Source: Pseudonocardia broussonetiae
GTDB lineage: Bacteria > Actinomycetota > Actinomycetes > Mycobacteriales > Pseudonocardiaceae
Direction of reading: 5' to 3'
Length of the DNA stretch: 64,000 bases
Assembly: GCF_013155125.1 (NCBI RefSeq)
Contig: NZ_CP053564.1
Span: 2,983,501-3,047,500 of the forward strand
This document shows, one piece after another, positions 50,078-58,896 of this stretch. Each line of letters starts with the position of its first letter. Within the stretch, counting starts at the first letter, position 1. The notes beneath the pieces are model-generated. The model saw nothing but the letters and a program-made list of their open reading frames with translations. It was not told the origin of the DNA and searched no databases. The position numbers and the translations under genes were made by a program.

Positions 50078-50767
50078 ATGCTGGGTCAGCTCTTCGTCTC
50101 CCTGGCCAAGCCGCCCTACGTGGCGGCCCGCCAGGCCGTGACCGGCGCGCTGTTCGAGCGGCGCTACGGGGTGACGACGGCAGGCGCCCGCAGCCGCGAG
50201 GAGCTGGGCTTCTCCGACGAGGACTACAACCGCTACCTGCCCGCCGGCCTGACGAGCCTGCGCCGCATCCTGCGCAAGGGCGAGGTCGGCCCGGACGACG
50301 TGTTCGCCGACCTCGGGTCCGGGATGGGCCGCGTCGTGCTCCAGGCCGCGCTCGCCTACCCGTTCCGCCGGGTGGTCGGTGTCGAGCTGTCCACCGAGCT
50401 GCACGAGATCGCCACCGGCAACCTGGAGCGCAACCGCGACCGGCTCCGCGTCCGCGACGTCACCCTGGTGCACGCCGACGTGCTCGACTTCCCGATCCCG
50501 GACGACCTCACCGTCGTGTTCCTCTACAACCCGTTCTTCGGCGAGGTCTTCCGGACCGTGGTCGACCGCCTGCTCGAGTCGGTGGACCGCGCCCCCCGCG
50601 AGCTGCGCGTCATCTACGGCAACCCCGTCGAGGAGGAGGTGCTGCGGGCGACCGGCCGATTCGAGGAGGTCCGCCGCCTGCGCGGCATGCGCCCGGGCCG
50701 CGAGTGGTCGCGCTCGAACTCCTTCCGGCTCTACCGGGTGCTCCCGGCGGGCACCGGGAGCCGCTGA
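50078..50767 (+). CDS. SAM-dependent methyltransferase (DOT1-like outline)
   Basis: Class I methyltransferase of 229 aa. Motif I is DVFADLGSGMGRVVLQAALA (about residue 84); the acidic ribose-binding residue follows in VVGVELSTELHEIA; LVHADVLDFPIPDDLTVVFLYNPFFGE carries motif IV with NPF. The DLGSGxGR and VGVE patterns and the spacing resemble DOT1-like protein methyltransferases, but a small-molecule or glycan substrate is equally possible. ATG 50078 has AGGAGA close upstream. It is the only forward gene in this part of the island apart from the beta-helix protein. Confidence 0.82.
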   Translation: MLGQLFVSLAKPPYVAARQAVTGALFERRYGVTTAGARSREELGFSDEDYNRYLPAGLTSLRRILRKGEVGPDDVFADLGSGMGRVVLQAALAYPFRRVVGVELSTELHEIATGNLERNRDRLRVRDVTLVHADVLDFPIPDDLTVVFLYNPFFGEVFRTVVDRLLESVDRAPRELRVIYGNPVEEEVLRATGRFEEVRRLRGMRPGREWSRSNSFRLYRVLPAGTGSR

Positions 50768-50778
50768 CCCCGGGCGGT

Positions 50779-52053
50779 TCACAGCCGGTCCGTCCCCGGC
50801 TCGACGAGCCGGCGGCGGGTGTCGAGGACGCGGTCGGCGAACCGGCCCACCAGCTCCCAGTCGAGGACGTCGTGGTCGGTCAGGACCACGACCAGGTCGG
50901 CCGCGGCGAGGGTCTCCTCGGAGACCTCCACCAGCGCGACGCCCGGCGGTACCTGGGCGGCGTCGATCAGGGGGTCGGCGGCGAGCACGGTGGCGCCGAG
51001 GTCGAGCAGGCGGTGCGCCACGGTGATCGCGGGGGAGTTGCGGGCGTCGCCGGAGTTGCGCTTGTAGGCCAGCCCCAGCAGCAGCACGGTGCTGCCGTTG
51101 ACGGCCTTGCGCTCCCGGTTCAGGTGCGCGGTCGCGCGGCTCGCCACGTAGTCGGGCATGTGCTCGTTGACGTCGTTGGCGATCTCGACGAACCGGAAGT
51201 TCTGCCCGAGCGTGCGGCGGACCTGCCACGACAGGTACGACGGGTCGATCGGCAGGCAGTGGCCGCCGACGCCCGGGCCCGGCGTGAACGGCATGAACCC
51301 GAACGGCTTGGTGGCCGCGGCGTCGACCACCGACCACACGTCGATGCCCAGCCCGTGGCAGAAGACGGCCAGCTCGTTGACCAGCGCGATGTTGACGTGC
51401 CGGAACGTGTTCTCCAGCAGCTTCGCCAGCTCGGCCTCGCGCGTGCCGGAGACCGGGACGACCCGGTCCACCAGCCGCGCGTAGAAGGCGGCGACGGCGT
51501 CCGCGGACCCGGCGTCGACCCCGGACACGATCTTCGGGGTGTTCCGGAAGCCCCACGTGGGGTTGGACGGGTCGATGCGCTCGGGGCTGTAGCCGACCCG
51601 GAAGTCCCGCCCCGCCCGCAGCGGGCCGTCGGCCTCGAGCAGCGGGACGAACACCTCCTCGGTCGTGCCCGGGTAGGTCGTCGACTCCAGCACGACGCAG
51701 CAGCCGGCCCGCACGTGCGGCGCGAGGGCCGTCGCCGCGGCGCTGACGGCGGAGAGGTCGGGGGCGCCGTCGGCCAGCGGCGTCGGGACGGTCACGACCG
51801 CGACGTCGAACCCGGCCAGGTCGGCCGGGTCGGCGCTCGGGCGGAACCTGCCGGTGGCGAGCGCGGCGGCCACGTCGTCGTCGGTGACGTCGTCGATGAA
51901 CGTCAGCCCGTGGCCCAGCCGGTCGACGCGGGACTTGTCGACGTCGAACCCGACGACGTCGAACCCGGCCTCCACGGCCCGGACGGTCAGTGGCAGGCCC
52001 ACGTAGCCCTGCCCGACGACGACGACCCGGTCGGGACCCTGCGCGGCGGTCAT
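50779..52053 (-). CDS. Nucleotide-sugar dehydrogenase (UDP-GlcNAc/ManNAc 6-dehydrogenase, WbpA/WecC-like)
   Basis: Four-electron NAD+-dependent dehydrogenase of 424 aa that oxidises C6 of a UDP-HexNAc or UDP-hexose to a uronic acid. N-terminal Rossmann motif VVVGQGYVGLPLTVRAVEAG; conserved VTVPTPL, ESTTYPGTT, ERIDPSN and AELAKLLENTFRHVNIALVNELA; catalytic Cys in PGVGGHCLPIDPSYLSW (about residue 263); C-terminal UDP-binding domain with LGLAYKRNSGDARNSPA. The SPERIDPSN and FRNTPK patterns favour the WbpA/WecC (N-acetylhexosamine) branch over UDP-glucose dehydrogenase. It supplies uronic acid to the polysaccharide. Confidence 0.92.
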   Translation of the reverse strand: MTAAQGPDRVVVVGQGYVGLPLTVRAVEAGFDVVGFDVDKSRVDRLGHGLTFIDDVTDDDVAAALATGRFRPSADPADLAGFDVAVVTVPTPLADGAPDLSAVSAAATALAPHVRAGCCVVLESTTYPGTTEEVFVPLLEADGPLRAGRDFRVGYSPERIDPSNPTWGFRNTPKIVSGVDAGSADAVAAFYARLVDRVVPVSGTREAELAKLLENTFRHVNIALVNELAVFCHGLGIDVWSVVDAAATKPFGFMPFTPGPGVGGHCLPIDPSYLSWQVRRTLGQNFRFVEIANDVNEHMPDYVASRATAHLNRERKAVNGSTVLLLGLAYKRNSGDARNSPAITVAHRLLDLGATVLAADPLIDAAQVPPGVALVEVSEETLAAADLVVVLTDHDVLDWELVGRFADRVLDTRRRLVEPGTDRL

Positions 52054-52175
52054 GGACGTCTCCTGTCGACGGTGGACCGGGTGGTCCCTGATCGGGTGGT
52101 CGTGCTGCGGGGGCTCATGGGGGCTGTCCCTACGATGGCGGGCGCACGGGGTGGACCGGAGGGAGCGTGGGCTGC

Positions 52176-53213
52176 ATGGCGAGCGCAGCGGCGCGCGCGG
52201 CGACGGTCCTCGCGGTGCTGGCCGTGGCGGCCTGCACCGTGCCGGCGCCCGTCACACCCCTGACGCCCGGGTGCACCGCTGAGGCCCGGACCGCCGACGC
52301 GGCGCGCGCGGCGCTGGCCGGGGCGCCTGCCGGGGCGACGGTCTGCCTGACCGGGGACGACCTGCGCGCCACCGACCTCGTCGTCACCGCGTCCGGGACG
52401 GCCGGGCGGCCCGTGGTGGTGCGGGCGCTGGGCGCGGTCGTCGTCCGCTCGGTCGAGGTCGACGCCGACCACGTGGTCGTCGAGGGGGTCACGACCGAGG
52501 GCGGCACGGGCCTGGTCCTGGCGGGCACCGGGATCACCGTGCGCGGCAACGCGGTGCGCGACGCCACCCAGGACGGCATCTCGTGCGAGCAGCGGTGCCG
52601 CGACGTCCTCGTCGAGGACAACACCGTGACCGGCGCCGACGGCAGCGGGATCATCGTCGAGGGCGAGCGGATCACGGTGCGCGGCAACGCGGTCAGCGGC
52701 TCGGTCATGCGCGCGGCGAACGACGCCGACGGCATCCGCTTCTTCGGCACCGGCATCACCGTCTCGGGCAACACCGTGAGCGACATCAAGGACGACGGGT
52801 ACGACGGCGAGCCGCCCCACACCGACTGCTTCCAGACCTACGACAACAGCCGCCTGCCCACGGTCGGGGCCGTGGTCACCGGCAACGTGTGCCGCAACGT
52901 CGACCACCAGTGCCTCATCGCGACGGCCGAGGAGTCCGGCGGGGACGGGGTGGTCGGGCGCTCGCGCGGCATCGAGTTCACCGACAACGTCTGCGACGTC
53001 GAGGGGTCGCAGGCGGTGCTCGTCCAGTGGATCCCCGACGTCCTGGTGCGCGGCAACACCTTCACCGGCCCCGGCCTCTACCGGGCCGCGATCTTCCTGG
53101 ACGGGTCGACGGGCGCGGGCTTCTACGACAACACCGTGCCGGACGGCGTGGCCGGGTACCAGCTCGACGGGGAGTCGAGCGCCGGTTTCGGCACCGACCG
53201 GCCGGAGGAGTAG
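52176..53213 (+). CDS. Right-handed parallel beta-helix lipoprotein
   Basis: Secreted protein of 345 aa: signal sequence with lipobox VAAC (Cys about 20), then a disulfide-prone start (CTAEA, VCLTG) and repeated beta-helix coils of the type ITVRGNAVRD, VLVEDNTVTG, ITVRGNAVSG, ITVSGNTVSD, VLVRGNTFTG. ATG 52176 is preferred over GTG 52167 because GGAGGGA is then correctly spaced. Proteins of this fold bind, cleave or epimerise polysaccharides. The DGYDGEPPHTDCFQTYD segment offers acidic residues in a likely active groove. In this cluster it may modify or hold the polymer at the surface (inference). Confidence 0.85.
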   Translation: MASAAARAATVLAVLAVAACTVPAPVTPLTPGCTAEARTADAARAALAGAPAGATVCLTGDDLRATDLVVTASGTAGRPVVVRALGAVVVRSVEVDADHVVVEGVTTEGGTGLVLAGTGITVRGNAVRDATQDGISCEQRCRDVLVEDNTVTGADGSGIIVEGERITVRGNAVSGSVMRAANDADGIRFFGTGITVSGNTVSDIKDDGYDGEPPHTDCFQTYDNSRLPTVGAVVTGNVCRNVDHQCLIATAEESGGDGVVGRSRGIEFTDNVCDVEGSQAVLVQWIPDVLVRGNTFTGPGLYRAAIFLDGSTGAGFYDNTVPDGVAGYQLDGESSAGFGTDRPEE

Positions 53214-53230
53214 CGGGCGCGCGGTCGTCA

Positions 53231-54292
53231 TCAGCAGAACAGTCCGTAGAGGGCGGCCCCGGCGCGCGCGGTGACCGCGTCGGGCACGGCGTCGTCGGTG
53301 AACAGGTCGGTGAGCGTCCGCAGCAGCCGTTCGGTGTCGTCGCGGCGCCCGTGCGGGGGCCCGCCCGCGTTGAGCGTCAGGATCCGCCGCTCCTCGGTGG
53401 CCCACTTGCGCTTGTAGCCGACCAGGCCGGGCTGGTCGAGGTCGGACAGCCCCCAGTCCAGGTGCGCGAGACCGCGCCCGTGCGCCCAGCGCAGGGCCGC
53501 CCAGTGCACGGCGTCGTTGGGGCGCAGGGGGAGCGACGCGGCCTCCGACGCCCCGAACTTGTAGTAGACGGTGTCCTGCCACACGAGGTGGACCGCTCCC
53601 GCGACGGGCCGCCCGTCCACCAGCGCGAGCGTGGTGCGGATCCCGTCGAGGGGGGCGAAGGCGCCCCAGATCGCGTCCAGGAAACCCCGGGGCTGGGCGA
53701 GCAGCCGGTACTTGTGCTTGCGCAGCGCGACGTGCAGGTCGTGGTAGGCGTGGACGGCGTCGAGCCCGTCGTCGACCACGACCTCCACGCCCGAGCGGCC
53801 GGCCGTGGCGATGTTGCGGCGGGTCTGGGAGCGGAACCGCGCGTGCAGGTCGTCGAGCGGGCCGGCGAGCGGCGTGCGGTGCCAGGCGGCCTCGCCGGTG
53901 CGGGTCAGCCGCGGGTCGTCGGCGGCGGGGGAGCCGTCGAGGCAGCGCAGCGTGAACGGGAGGTCACCCGCCAGGGCGTCGCCGGACACGGCGGCCCAGG
54001 CGGCGGCGTCGCCGACGAGGGGGTCGGCCCTGTCGCAGAACGGCAGGGCGAGGCGGCGCCGCCCGCGCAGGTCGTCGACGTCGACCCAGGCGAGCCCGGC
54101 CCGCGGCACCCCCGCGTCGTCGACGGCGACGGCCGCGACCGGCTCGAAGCCGTACGTCGCGCAGACGGCGCCGATCCACGGCGGTGAGGTGAACAGGCCG
54201 CCGTGGGGCCCGGCGGCCAGCGCCGCCCAGAGGGGGTCGGTGCGCGGGTCGACGCGCAGGATCGCCGGCGCGGCGGTCGGGGCGGCGCTCAT
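53231..54292 (-). CDS. FemAB/CelD-type GNAT acyltransferase (third FemAB-like protein)
   Basis: Protein of 353 aa with the BcsL/CelD-like double-GNAT pattern: FTSPPWIGAVCATYGFEPVAAVAVDD (N-lobe), FRSQTRRNIATAGRSGVEVVVD (hinge), then VDGRPVAGAVHLVWQDTVYYKFGASEAASLPLRPNDAVHWAALRWA and LAHLDWGLSD, LVGYKRKWATEE (C-lobe). It is more distant from the two tandem FemAB paralogues than they are from each other. ATG 54292 overlaps the stop of the upstream glycosyltransferase gene by four bases, so it belongs to the large reverse operon (62005 to 53231). It probably acylates an amino group on the repeat unit. Confidence 0.83.
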   Translation of the reverse strand: MSAAPTAAPAILRVDPRTDPLWAALAAGPHGGLFTSPPWIGAVCATYGFEPVAAVAVDDAGVPRAGLAWVDVDDLRGRRRLALPFCDRADPLVGDAAAWAAVSGDALAGDLPFTLRCLDGSPAADDPRLTRTGEAAWHRTPLAGPLDDLHARFRSQTRRNIATAGRSGVEVVVDDGLDAVHAYHDLHVALRKHKYRLLAQPRGFLDAIWGAFAPLDGIRTTLALVDGRPVAGAVHLVWQDTVYYKFGASEAASLPLRPNDAVHWAALRWAHGRGLAHLDWGLSDLDQPGLVGYKRKWATEERRILTLNAGGPPHGRRDDTERLLRTLTDLFTDDAVPDAVTARAGAALYGLFC

Positions 54293-55260
54293 CCGACCAG
54301 CTCGAACGCCGGGGGGTCCGCGCGGTGCACGGTGGTGCCCATCGATGCCAGGAGGTCCTCGGCGGTCACCGATCCGGCCTCGCGGCGCGTGGCGAGCCCG
54401 CGCCGCACCAGCTCGTCGGCCAGCTCGCCCTGGTGGTCGTCGCCCGCCTCACCGAGGGCGGCGGACCGGGTGACCAGCACCGGGTGCCGGCCCGCGGCCA
54501 GCGAGGCCAGCGCGGAGCCCGTCCCGGCGTGGCTGACGACGACGTGCGCGGCCGCCAGCGCGGCGCCGAGGTCGGCGGCGGGCAGGAACGGCACGGGCGT
54601 GATCGGGAGCCCGTCGGTGGGGGTGCAGCCGGTCTGCCAGAGCACCTCGACGGGCCGCCCCGTCGCCGACTCCAGCGCTCCGCCCGGGCCCAGCACCGGG
54701 ACCAGGCCCTCGATCAGCCGCGCGAAGGGGAACTCGGCCGCGGTGCCGACGGTGACGACGACGCGCAGGACGCCGGTCGCGGCGGGGACCGCGGGCTCGG
54801 CCCGGAAGCTGTCGAAGACGCTGCCCGCGAACCCCCACCGCGGGCCGGCCCAGTGCGGGTACTGGGTGTAGCGGTGGATCCGGGGCACCCGCTGCAGCAC
54901 CGTCCCGGTCGCCGAAGGGGCGGCGACGCGGGCCGCGCTCTCGATGTAGTGGCACGCCACGCCCCGCGCGGCGAGGTAGGGGAGGTACCCCAGCGCGATC
55001 CCGGAGCCCGTCGACACCACCCGCGTGACGCCGCGCCGCCGCCACAGGCGGTGGGCGGTGGGGACGCAGCGCACGACGTCGGGGACGTTGCGGACGCGGA
55101 CGTAGGGCACGTACTCGACGTCGCGGTCGCGCAGCAGCGACCGGCTCTGCTCGTTGGCGTGGGTCACCCACAGCTCGTCGCCGTCGGGCGCGATGCGCCC
55201 GGCGAGCCCGGCGAGCTGCTCGAGGTGACCGCCGGTGGTGGCGAGGAACAGGGTGGTCAC
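54289..55260 (-). CDS. Glycosyltransferase, fused PssD/PssE (Alg14/Alg13) type
   Basis: Protein of 323 aa in the GT-B fold. The N-half resembles PssD/Alg14 (TLFLATTGGHLEQLAGLAGR; VSTGSGIALGYLPYLAARGVACHYIESAARV). The C-half resembles PssE/Alg13 (VVVTVGTAAEFPFARLIEGL; VSHAGTGSALASLAAGRHPVLVTR). In many bacteria these are two proteins; here they are one chain. It should add the second sugar to the lipid-linked primer at the cytosolic face. GTG 55260 overlaps the sugar transferase stop (GTGA). Confidence 0.87.
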   Translation of the reverse strand: MTTLFLATTGGHLEQLAGLAGRIAPDGDELWVTHANEQSRSLLRDRDVEYVPYVRVRNVPDVVRCVPTAHRLWRRRGVTRVVSTGSGIALGYLPYLAARGVACHYIESAARVAAPSATGTVLQRVPRIHRYTQYPHWAGPRWGFAGSVFDSFRAEPAVPAATGVLRVVVTVGTAAEFPFARLIEGLVPVLGPGGALESATGRPVEVLWQTGCTPTDGLPITPVPFLPAADLGAALAAAHVVVSHAGTGSALASLAAGRHPVLVTRSAALGEAGDDHQGELADELVRRGLATRREAGSVTAEDLLASMGTTVHRADPPAFELVG

Positions 55261-55910
55261 CGCGCACCGTCCCCGCCGAGCATCGACGGCACCGTCGCGA
55301 GCAGGATCCGCGCGTCGAGCGCGAGGTTCCGGGTGCGCACGTACTCGACGTCCATCCGGAGCATGTCGAGCGTGCCGACGGTGCTGCGGCCGTTGACCTG
55401 CCAGAGGCCGGTGAGCCCGGGCCGCACGCTGAAGCGGTCGGCGTACTCGGCGGGGAACATGGTGGCCTCCCACGGCAGGCACGGCCGCGGCCCCACCAGT
55501 GACATGTCCCCGCGCAGCACGTTGACCAGCTGCGGGAGCTCGTCGAAGCTCGTGCGGCGGAGCAGGCGCCCGGTCCGGGTGACGCGCGGGTCGGCGTCGA
55601 TCTTCCAGCTGCCCTCCGAGGAGGTGTCCTCGCCGCGCAGCTCGGCCGAGATCAGGTCGCGCAGCGCGGTGTCGTCCCCGCCGACCCGCATCGACCGGAA
55701 CTTGTAGACGGTGAAGGTGCGACGCCCGGCGCCCACCCGCGGCTGCCGGAACAGCGCGGGCCCGGGGCTGTCGAGCCGGATCGACAGCACGATGGCCAGC
55801 AGGAGCGGGGCGAGCACGACGAGGGCGACCGCGGCCAGGAGGACGTCGGCCCCCCGCCGGATCCCGCTCTCCCACGCCGTCGACCGCGCGTCACCGGTGC
55901 GTCCGGACAT
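55257..55910 (-). CDS. Initiating sugar-1-phosphate transferase (polyprenyl-phosphate glycosylphosphotransferase)
   Basis: Starts the polysaccharide by moving a sugar-1-phosphate from a UDP-sugar to polyprenyl phosphate. 217 aa, the short form with a single N-terminal membrane helix (VLLAAVALVVLAPLLLAIVLSI, about 23-44). Catalytic-domain signatures: PRVGAGRRTFTVYKFRSM, DPRVTRTGRLLRRTSFDELPQL, GDMSLVGPRPCLP and VRPGLTGLWQVNGRS. The gene overlaps the upstream polymerase gene by 20 bp. Confidence 0.93.
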   Translation of the reverse strand: MSGRTGDARSTAWESGIRRGADVLLAAVALVVLAPLLLAIVLSIRLDSPGPALFRQPRVGAGRRTFTVYKFRSMRVGGDDTALRDLISAELRGEDTSSEGSWKIDADPRVTRTGRLLRRTSFDELPQLVNVLRGDMSLVGPRPCLPWEATMFPAEYADRFSVRPGLTGLWQVNGRSTVGTLDMLRMDVEYVRTRNLALDARILLATVPSMLGGDGAR

Positions 55911-57312
55911 CGACCCTCCCGCTGATGATCGCCAAGAAGAGGAACAGCAGTTCGCCGGTGCCGCGCAGGACCAGGTGGATGTCGATCACCGACAGCAGCA
56001 GGACCATCCACCACGCCGCCACGAGCGTCGCCGCGTACGCCCCGGTCACGTCCGTCCGCAGGGCCTGCTCCCGCGACTCCCGCAGGACGACGACCGACAG
56101 CCAGGCGAACCCGGCGAGCAGCGGCAGCCCGCCGACCCAGAGCAGCTGCAGGTAGCCGTACTCGAGGTAGATGACCTCGCGCCACGTCTCGGGCGCCACC
56201 AGCACCGAGTCGGGGGAGACCCCGAGCACGAAGCTGCCGTCGGCGAGGCGGGGGAGGTAGAAGTTCGTGAGGTTGTCCCACCGGCCGAGCCAGCTGCGCG
56301 GCACGCCGAACCCGTCGCCGAACTGCGACAGCCGCTCCGCGAACGCCGGCAGCCCGGCGAGCACGGCGATCCCGGCGAGCGGGAGCAGGCGCACCGCGGT
56401 GCGGCGCAGCGGCGGGTTCTGGTGCAGCGCCACGACCCCGACCACGATCGCCGACGCCCACGTGGAGAACTGGCCCGCGGCCAGCACCCCCGCGGCCAGC
56501 AGCAGACCCAGGACGACCCGCTCGGTGCGGCCGATCAGTCCCCGGACCGTCAGCGCGGTCAGCAGGGCCAGCGCGAGCACGACGTAGTCGCCGGTCGCGA
56601 TCGACGAGGCGAACGTCGTGGTGCCGCGCTCGGTGAGGTCGGCGGCGTCCCCGCCGTCGGCCCACAGCGTCCCGAGCGCGGCCAGCACGGGCGGGAAGCC
56701 CGCCGTCTGGAGCACGGCGATCGTCGCCACCGCGGCCGCGGGCCACAGGACGACCCGCCCGAGCCGCAGCAGCTCCCGGTCGGTCCGCACGGTGAGCCGC
56801 ACGAGCAGCAGCAGCGCGGCCAGCTTGCAGATCGGCAGCAGCGCCATCAGGTCCGAGCCGGCGGGCACCACCCCGCGCAGCAGCATCGACACGACCGGCC
56901 ACAGCGTGGACAGCAGCACGAACACGAGGATCGGCACGTCGAGCGGGCCCGGGCGCAACCCGCTGCGCCCGCCCCGCAGCAGCCGGACGTAGCCGCCGAG
57001 CAGCGCGCCGGCCAGGACGAGCACCAGCACGGCCTCGTTGGGACGAACGACCGGGATGAGCTGGTCGCGCTCGATGCCCGACAGGAACGGCAGCGAGACC
57101 AGGTAGACGTGGACGGCGAGGGCGGGGCGCAGCGCGGTGACGACCAGCACCGCGGCTCCGGCCACGGCGGCCACCGCGAGCAGGCCCCCGACCGCCCCGG
57201 CGGCCCCGGCCACGATCGCCGCACCCAGCAGCGCCGCACCCAGCGGCAGGGCGGCCCGCAGCCGGGCCGGCGTCCCGGGCTCCCGCTGCGGAGCCAGCGG
57301 CGGCGCGCTCAC
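55891..57312 (-). CDS. O-antigen ligase/polymerase-like (Wzy-type) membrane protein
   Basis: Polytopic membrane protein of 473 aa with roughly a dozen hydrophobic helices. It has a large extracytoplasmic loop at about residues 325-390 (RLSQFGDGFGVPRSWLGRWDNL; LGVSPDSVLVAPETWREVIYLEYGYLQLLW), as in O-antigen ligases and Wzy polymerases. By context it polymerises the flipped repeat units. GTG 57312 overlaps the stop of the flippase gene (GTGA). Distinguishing polymerase from ligase needs a profile search. Confidence 0.8.
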   Translation of the reverse strand: MSAPPLAPQREPGTPARLRAALPLGAALLGAAIVAGAAGAVGGLLAVAAVAGAAVLVVTALRPALAVHVYLVSLPFLSGIERDQLIPVVRPNEAVLVLVLAGALLGGYVRLLRGGRSGLRPGPLDVPILVFVLLSTLWPVVSMLLRGVVPAGSDLMALLPICKLAALLLLVRLTVRTDRELLRLGRVVLWPAAAVATIAVLQTAGFPPVLAALGTLWADGGDAADLTERGTTTFASSIATGDYVVLALALLTALTVRGLIGRTERVVLGLLLAAGVLAAGQFSTWASAIVVGVVALHQNPPLRRTAVRLLPLAGIAVLAGLPAFAERLSQFGDGFGVPRSWLGRWDNLTNFYLPRLADGSFVLGVSPDSVLVAPETWREVIYLEYGYLQLLWVGGLPLLAGFAWLSVVVLRESREQALRTDVTGAYAATLVAAWWMVLLLSVIDIHLVLRGTGELLFLFLAIISGRVDVRTHR

Positions 57313-58805
57313 CGCGCACCCGGCAGCCGGGTGCGGACCGCGGTCCACGCCAGCAGGAACAGCGCCACGGCCAGCAGCGCGAGCGGGGTCACGACGAGCA
57401 CGTCGAGCAGCCGCCCGCCGTCGGCGGTGCCGGTGAGCACGGCGCCCGCGCCGATCACCGGCATGGCCGCGACCGCTCCGGCGGCGGTGGCGGCCGTCGC
57501 CGCCCGGTCGAGCACGGCCGCCGGGCGGATCGCGCGGCGCAGCAGCACCAGCACGATCGCGGCGGCGGCGGTGTCGGCGAGCAGGACCACCCCGCAGAGC
57601 GCGACGAGCCGGGGCGTGCCGGTGGGCACGAGCAGGCAGGCGGGGGCGAGCAGCACCGTGGCGACGAACACGACCGTCCCGGCCCGGCGCGGCCCGGACA
57701 CGTCCAGCCGCGCGAACAGCGCCTGCCTGCCGATCTCGTGGACCCCGGCCGAGAGCTGCGCGACGCCGAGCACGGCGATGCACGCGGCCAGCGCGGCGAC
57801 CAGCTCCGGGGTGCGCAGCTCACCGTTGGCGAGGAGGTCCGCGGCGGGACCGGAGAAGCCGACCAGCAGGAACAGCGCCGGCACCCCGGCCATGAGGACG
57901 TAGGAGAACGCCTGGCGCCACGACGACGCGTAGCGCCAGCGGTCGCCGGCCCTGGCCGCGGCGGACAGGCCCGGCAGCACGGCGGTGGTGATCGAACGGG
58001 CCCCGAGCGCCGCGGGGAGGCTGTAGACCGAGTAGGCCATCTGGAACACGAGCACCCCGCCGCGCACCGTCGCCGAGCAGGCCAGCAGGGCGTAGAAGGC
58101 CCCGGCGGGGAGGGCGGCCACCGCGACCGAGCTGCGCAGCCGGTCGGCGGTCCGGCGCGCCGCCGGGTCGGTCCGCCACCCGCGCACCGGGCGGACCGAG
58201 AGGCCGACGCGGGCGGCCCCGAACACCTGCACGGCCGCGTGCACCGCGACCGAGAGCGTGGCGCCGGCGCCGAGCAGCACGACGAGGCCGTCGGGCGCCT
58301 CGGCGACGTCGCGGCCCGAGCCGTGCAGGACGGCCGCGGCGACCATGGTCAGCATCAGCCCGACGTTCTCCAGCGCGGGGGCCGCGGCTGCGAGCGCGAA
58401 CCGCTCCCGGGCCTGCTGCGCCGCCGCGCCCAGCGCGGCCACGGTGTAGAGCACGACCTGGGGGGCGACGAGCACGAGCAGCGTCGTGGTCAGGCGCTGC
58501 GCCTGCTCGCGCTCCGCGCCCGCGGACACGCCGAGGGTCAGCGACCAGGCCAGCGCCGGCGAGACGAGCACGAGCAGGAGCGCCAGCGCGGTCGCGATCA
58601 GGACCAGCCGGGTGCTGAGGCGCCGGAGCAGCAGCGCGCTCTCCGCGACGCCCCGCTCGGCCAGCGACCCGACGACGGCGGGCACCACGACGAGCGCGAG
58701 CACCGGGCCCGCGACGACCGAGTAGGTCAGGCTCGGGACGGTGTTGGTGGCCAGGAAGGCGTTCGCGAGGAAGGTCGGCCCCAGCACGGCGCCGACGACG
58801 ACCAC
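57309..58805 (-). CDS. MurJ/Wzx-like lipid-linked oligosaccharide flippase (start uncertain)
   Basis: MOP-superfamily membrane protein, at least 498 aa, with many hydrophobic helices: FLANAFLATNTVPSL, FQMAYSVYSLPAALGARSITTAVLPGLSAAARAG and FSGPAADLLANGELRTPE are MurJ-type patterns. It should move lipid-linked repeat units across the membrane. The first canonical start is GTG 58805, but the frame stays open upstream and encodes TLVSRVTGLLR, which is the normal beginning of the first MurJ helix. No ATG, GTG or TTG occurs in that part. An ATC at 58934-58932 has GGGGGGAG five bases upstream and would add 43 residues, overlapping wzz. Confidence 0.82.
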   Translation of the reverse strand: MVVVGAVLGPTFLANAFLATNTVPSLTYSVVAGPVLALVVVPAVVGSLAERGVAESALLLRRLSTRLVLIATALALLLVLVSPALAWSLTLGVSAGAEREQAQRLTTTLLVLVAPQVVLYTVAALGAAAQQARERFALAAAAPALENVGLMLTMVAAAVLHGSGRDVAEAPDGLVVLLGAGATLSVAVHAAVQVFGAARVGLSVRPVRGWRTDPAARRTADRLRSSVAVAALPAGAFYALLACSATVRGGVLVFQMAYSVYSLPAALGARSITTAVLPGLSAAARAGDRWRYASSWRQAFSYVLMAGVPALFLLVGFSGPAADLLANGELRTPELVAALAACIAVLGVAQLSAGVHEIGRQALFARLDVSGPRRAGTVVFVATVLLAPACLLVPTGTPRLVALCGVVLLADTAAAAIVLVLLRRAIRPAAVLDRAATAATAAGAVAAMPVIGAGAVLTGTADGGRLLDVLVVTPLALLAVALFLLAWTAVRTRLPGAR

Positions 58806-58896
58806 CCGCAGCAGACCGGTGACCCGGCTGACCAGCGTCCAGACGGCGACGGTCGCCGAGCTCCTGGCGGTGGAGACCCGGCGCCGCCGGACGCGC

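Noticed and set aside
54289..55260. Undecaprenyl-linked MurG as identity of the glycosyltransferase
   Set aside because: MurG motifs and length do not fit; both halves match PssD and PssE better and the neighbours are polysaccharide genes.
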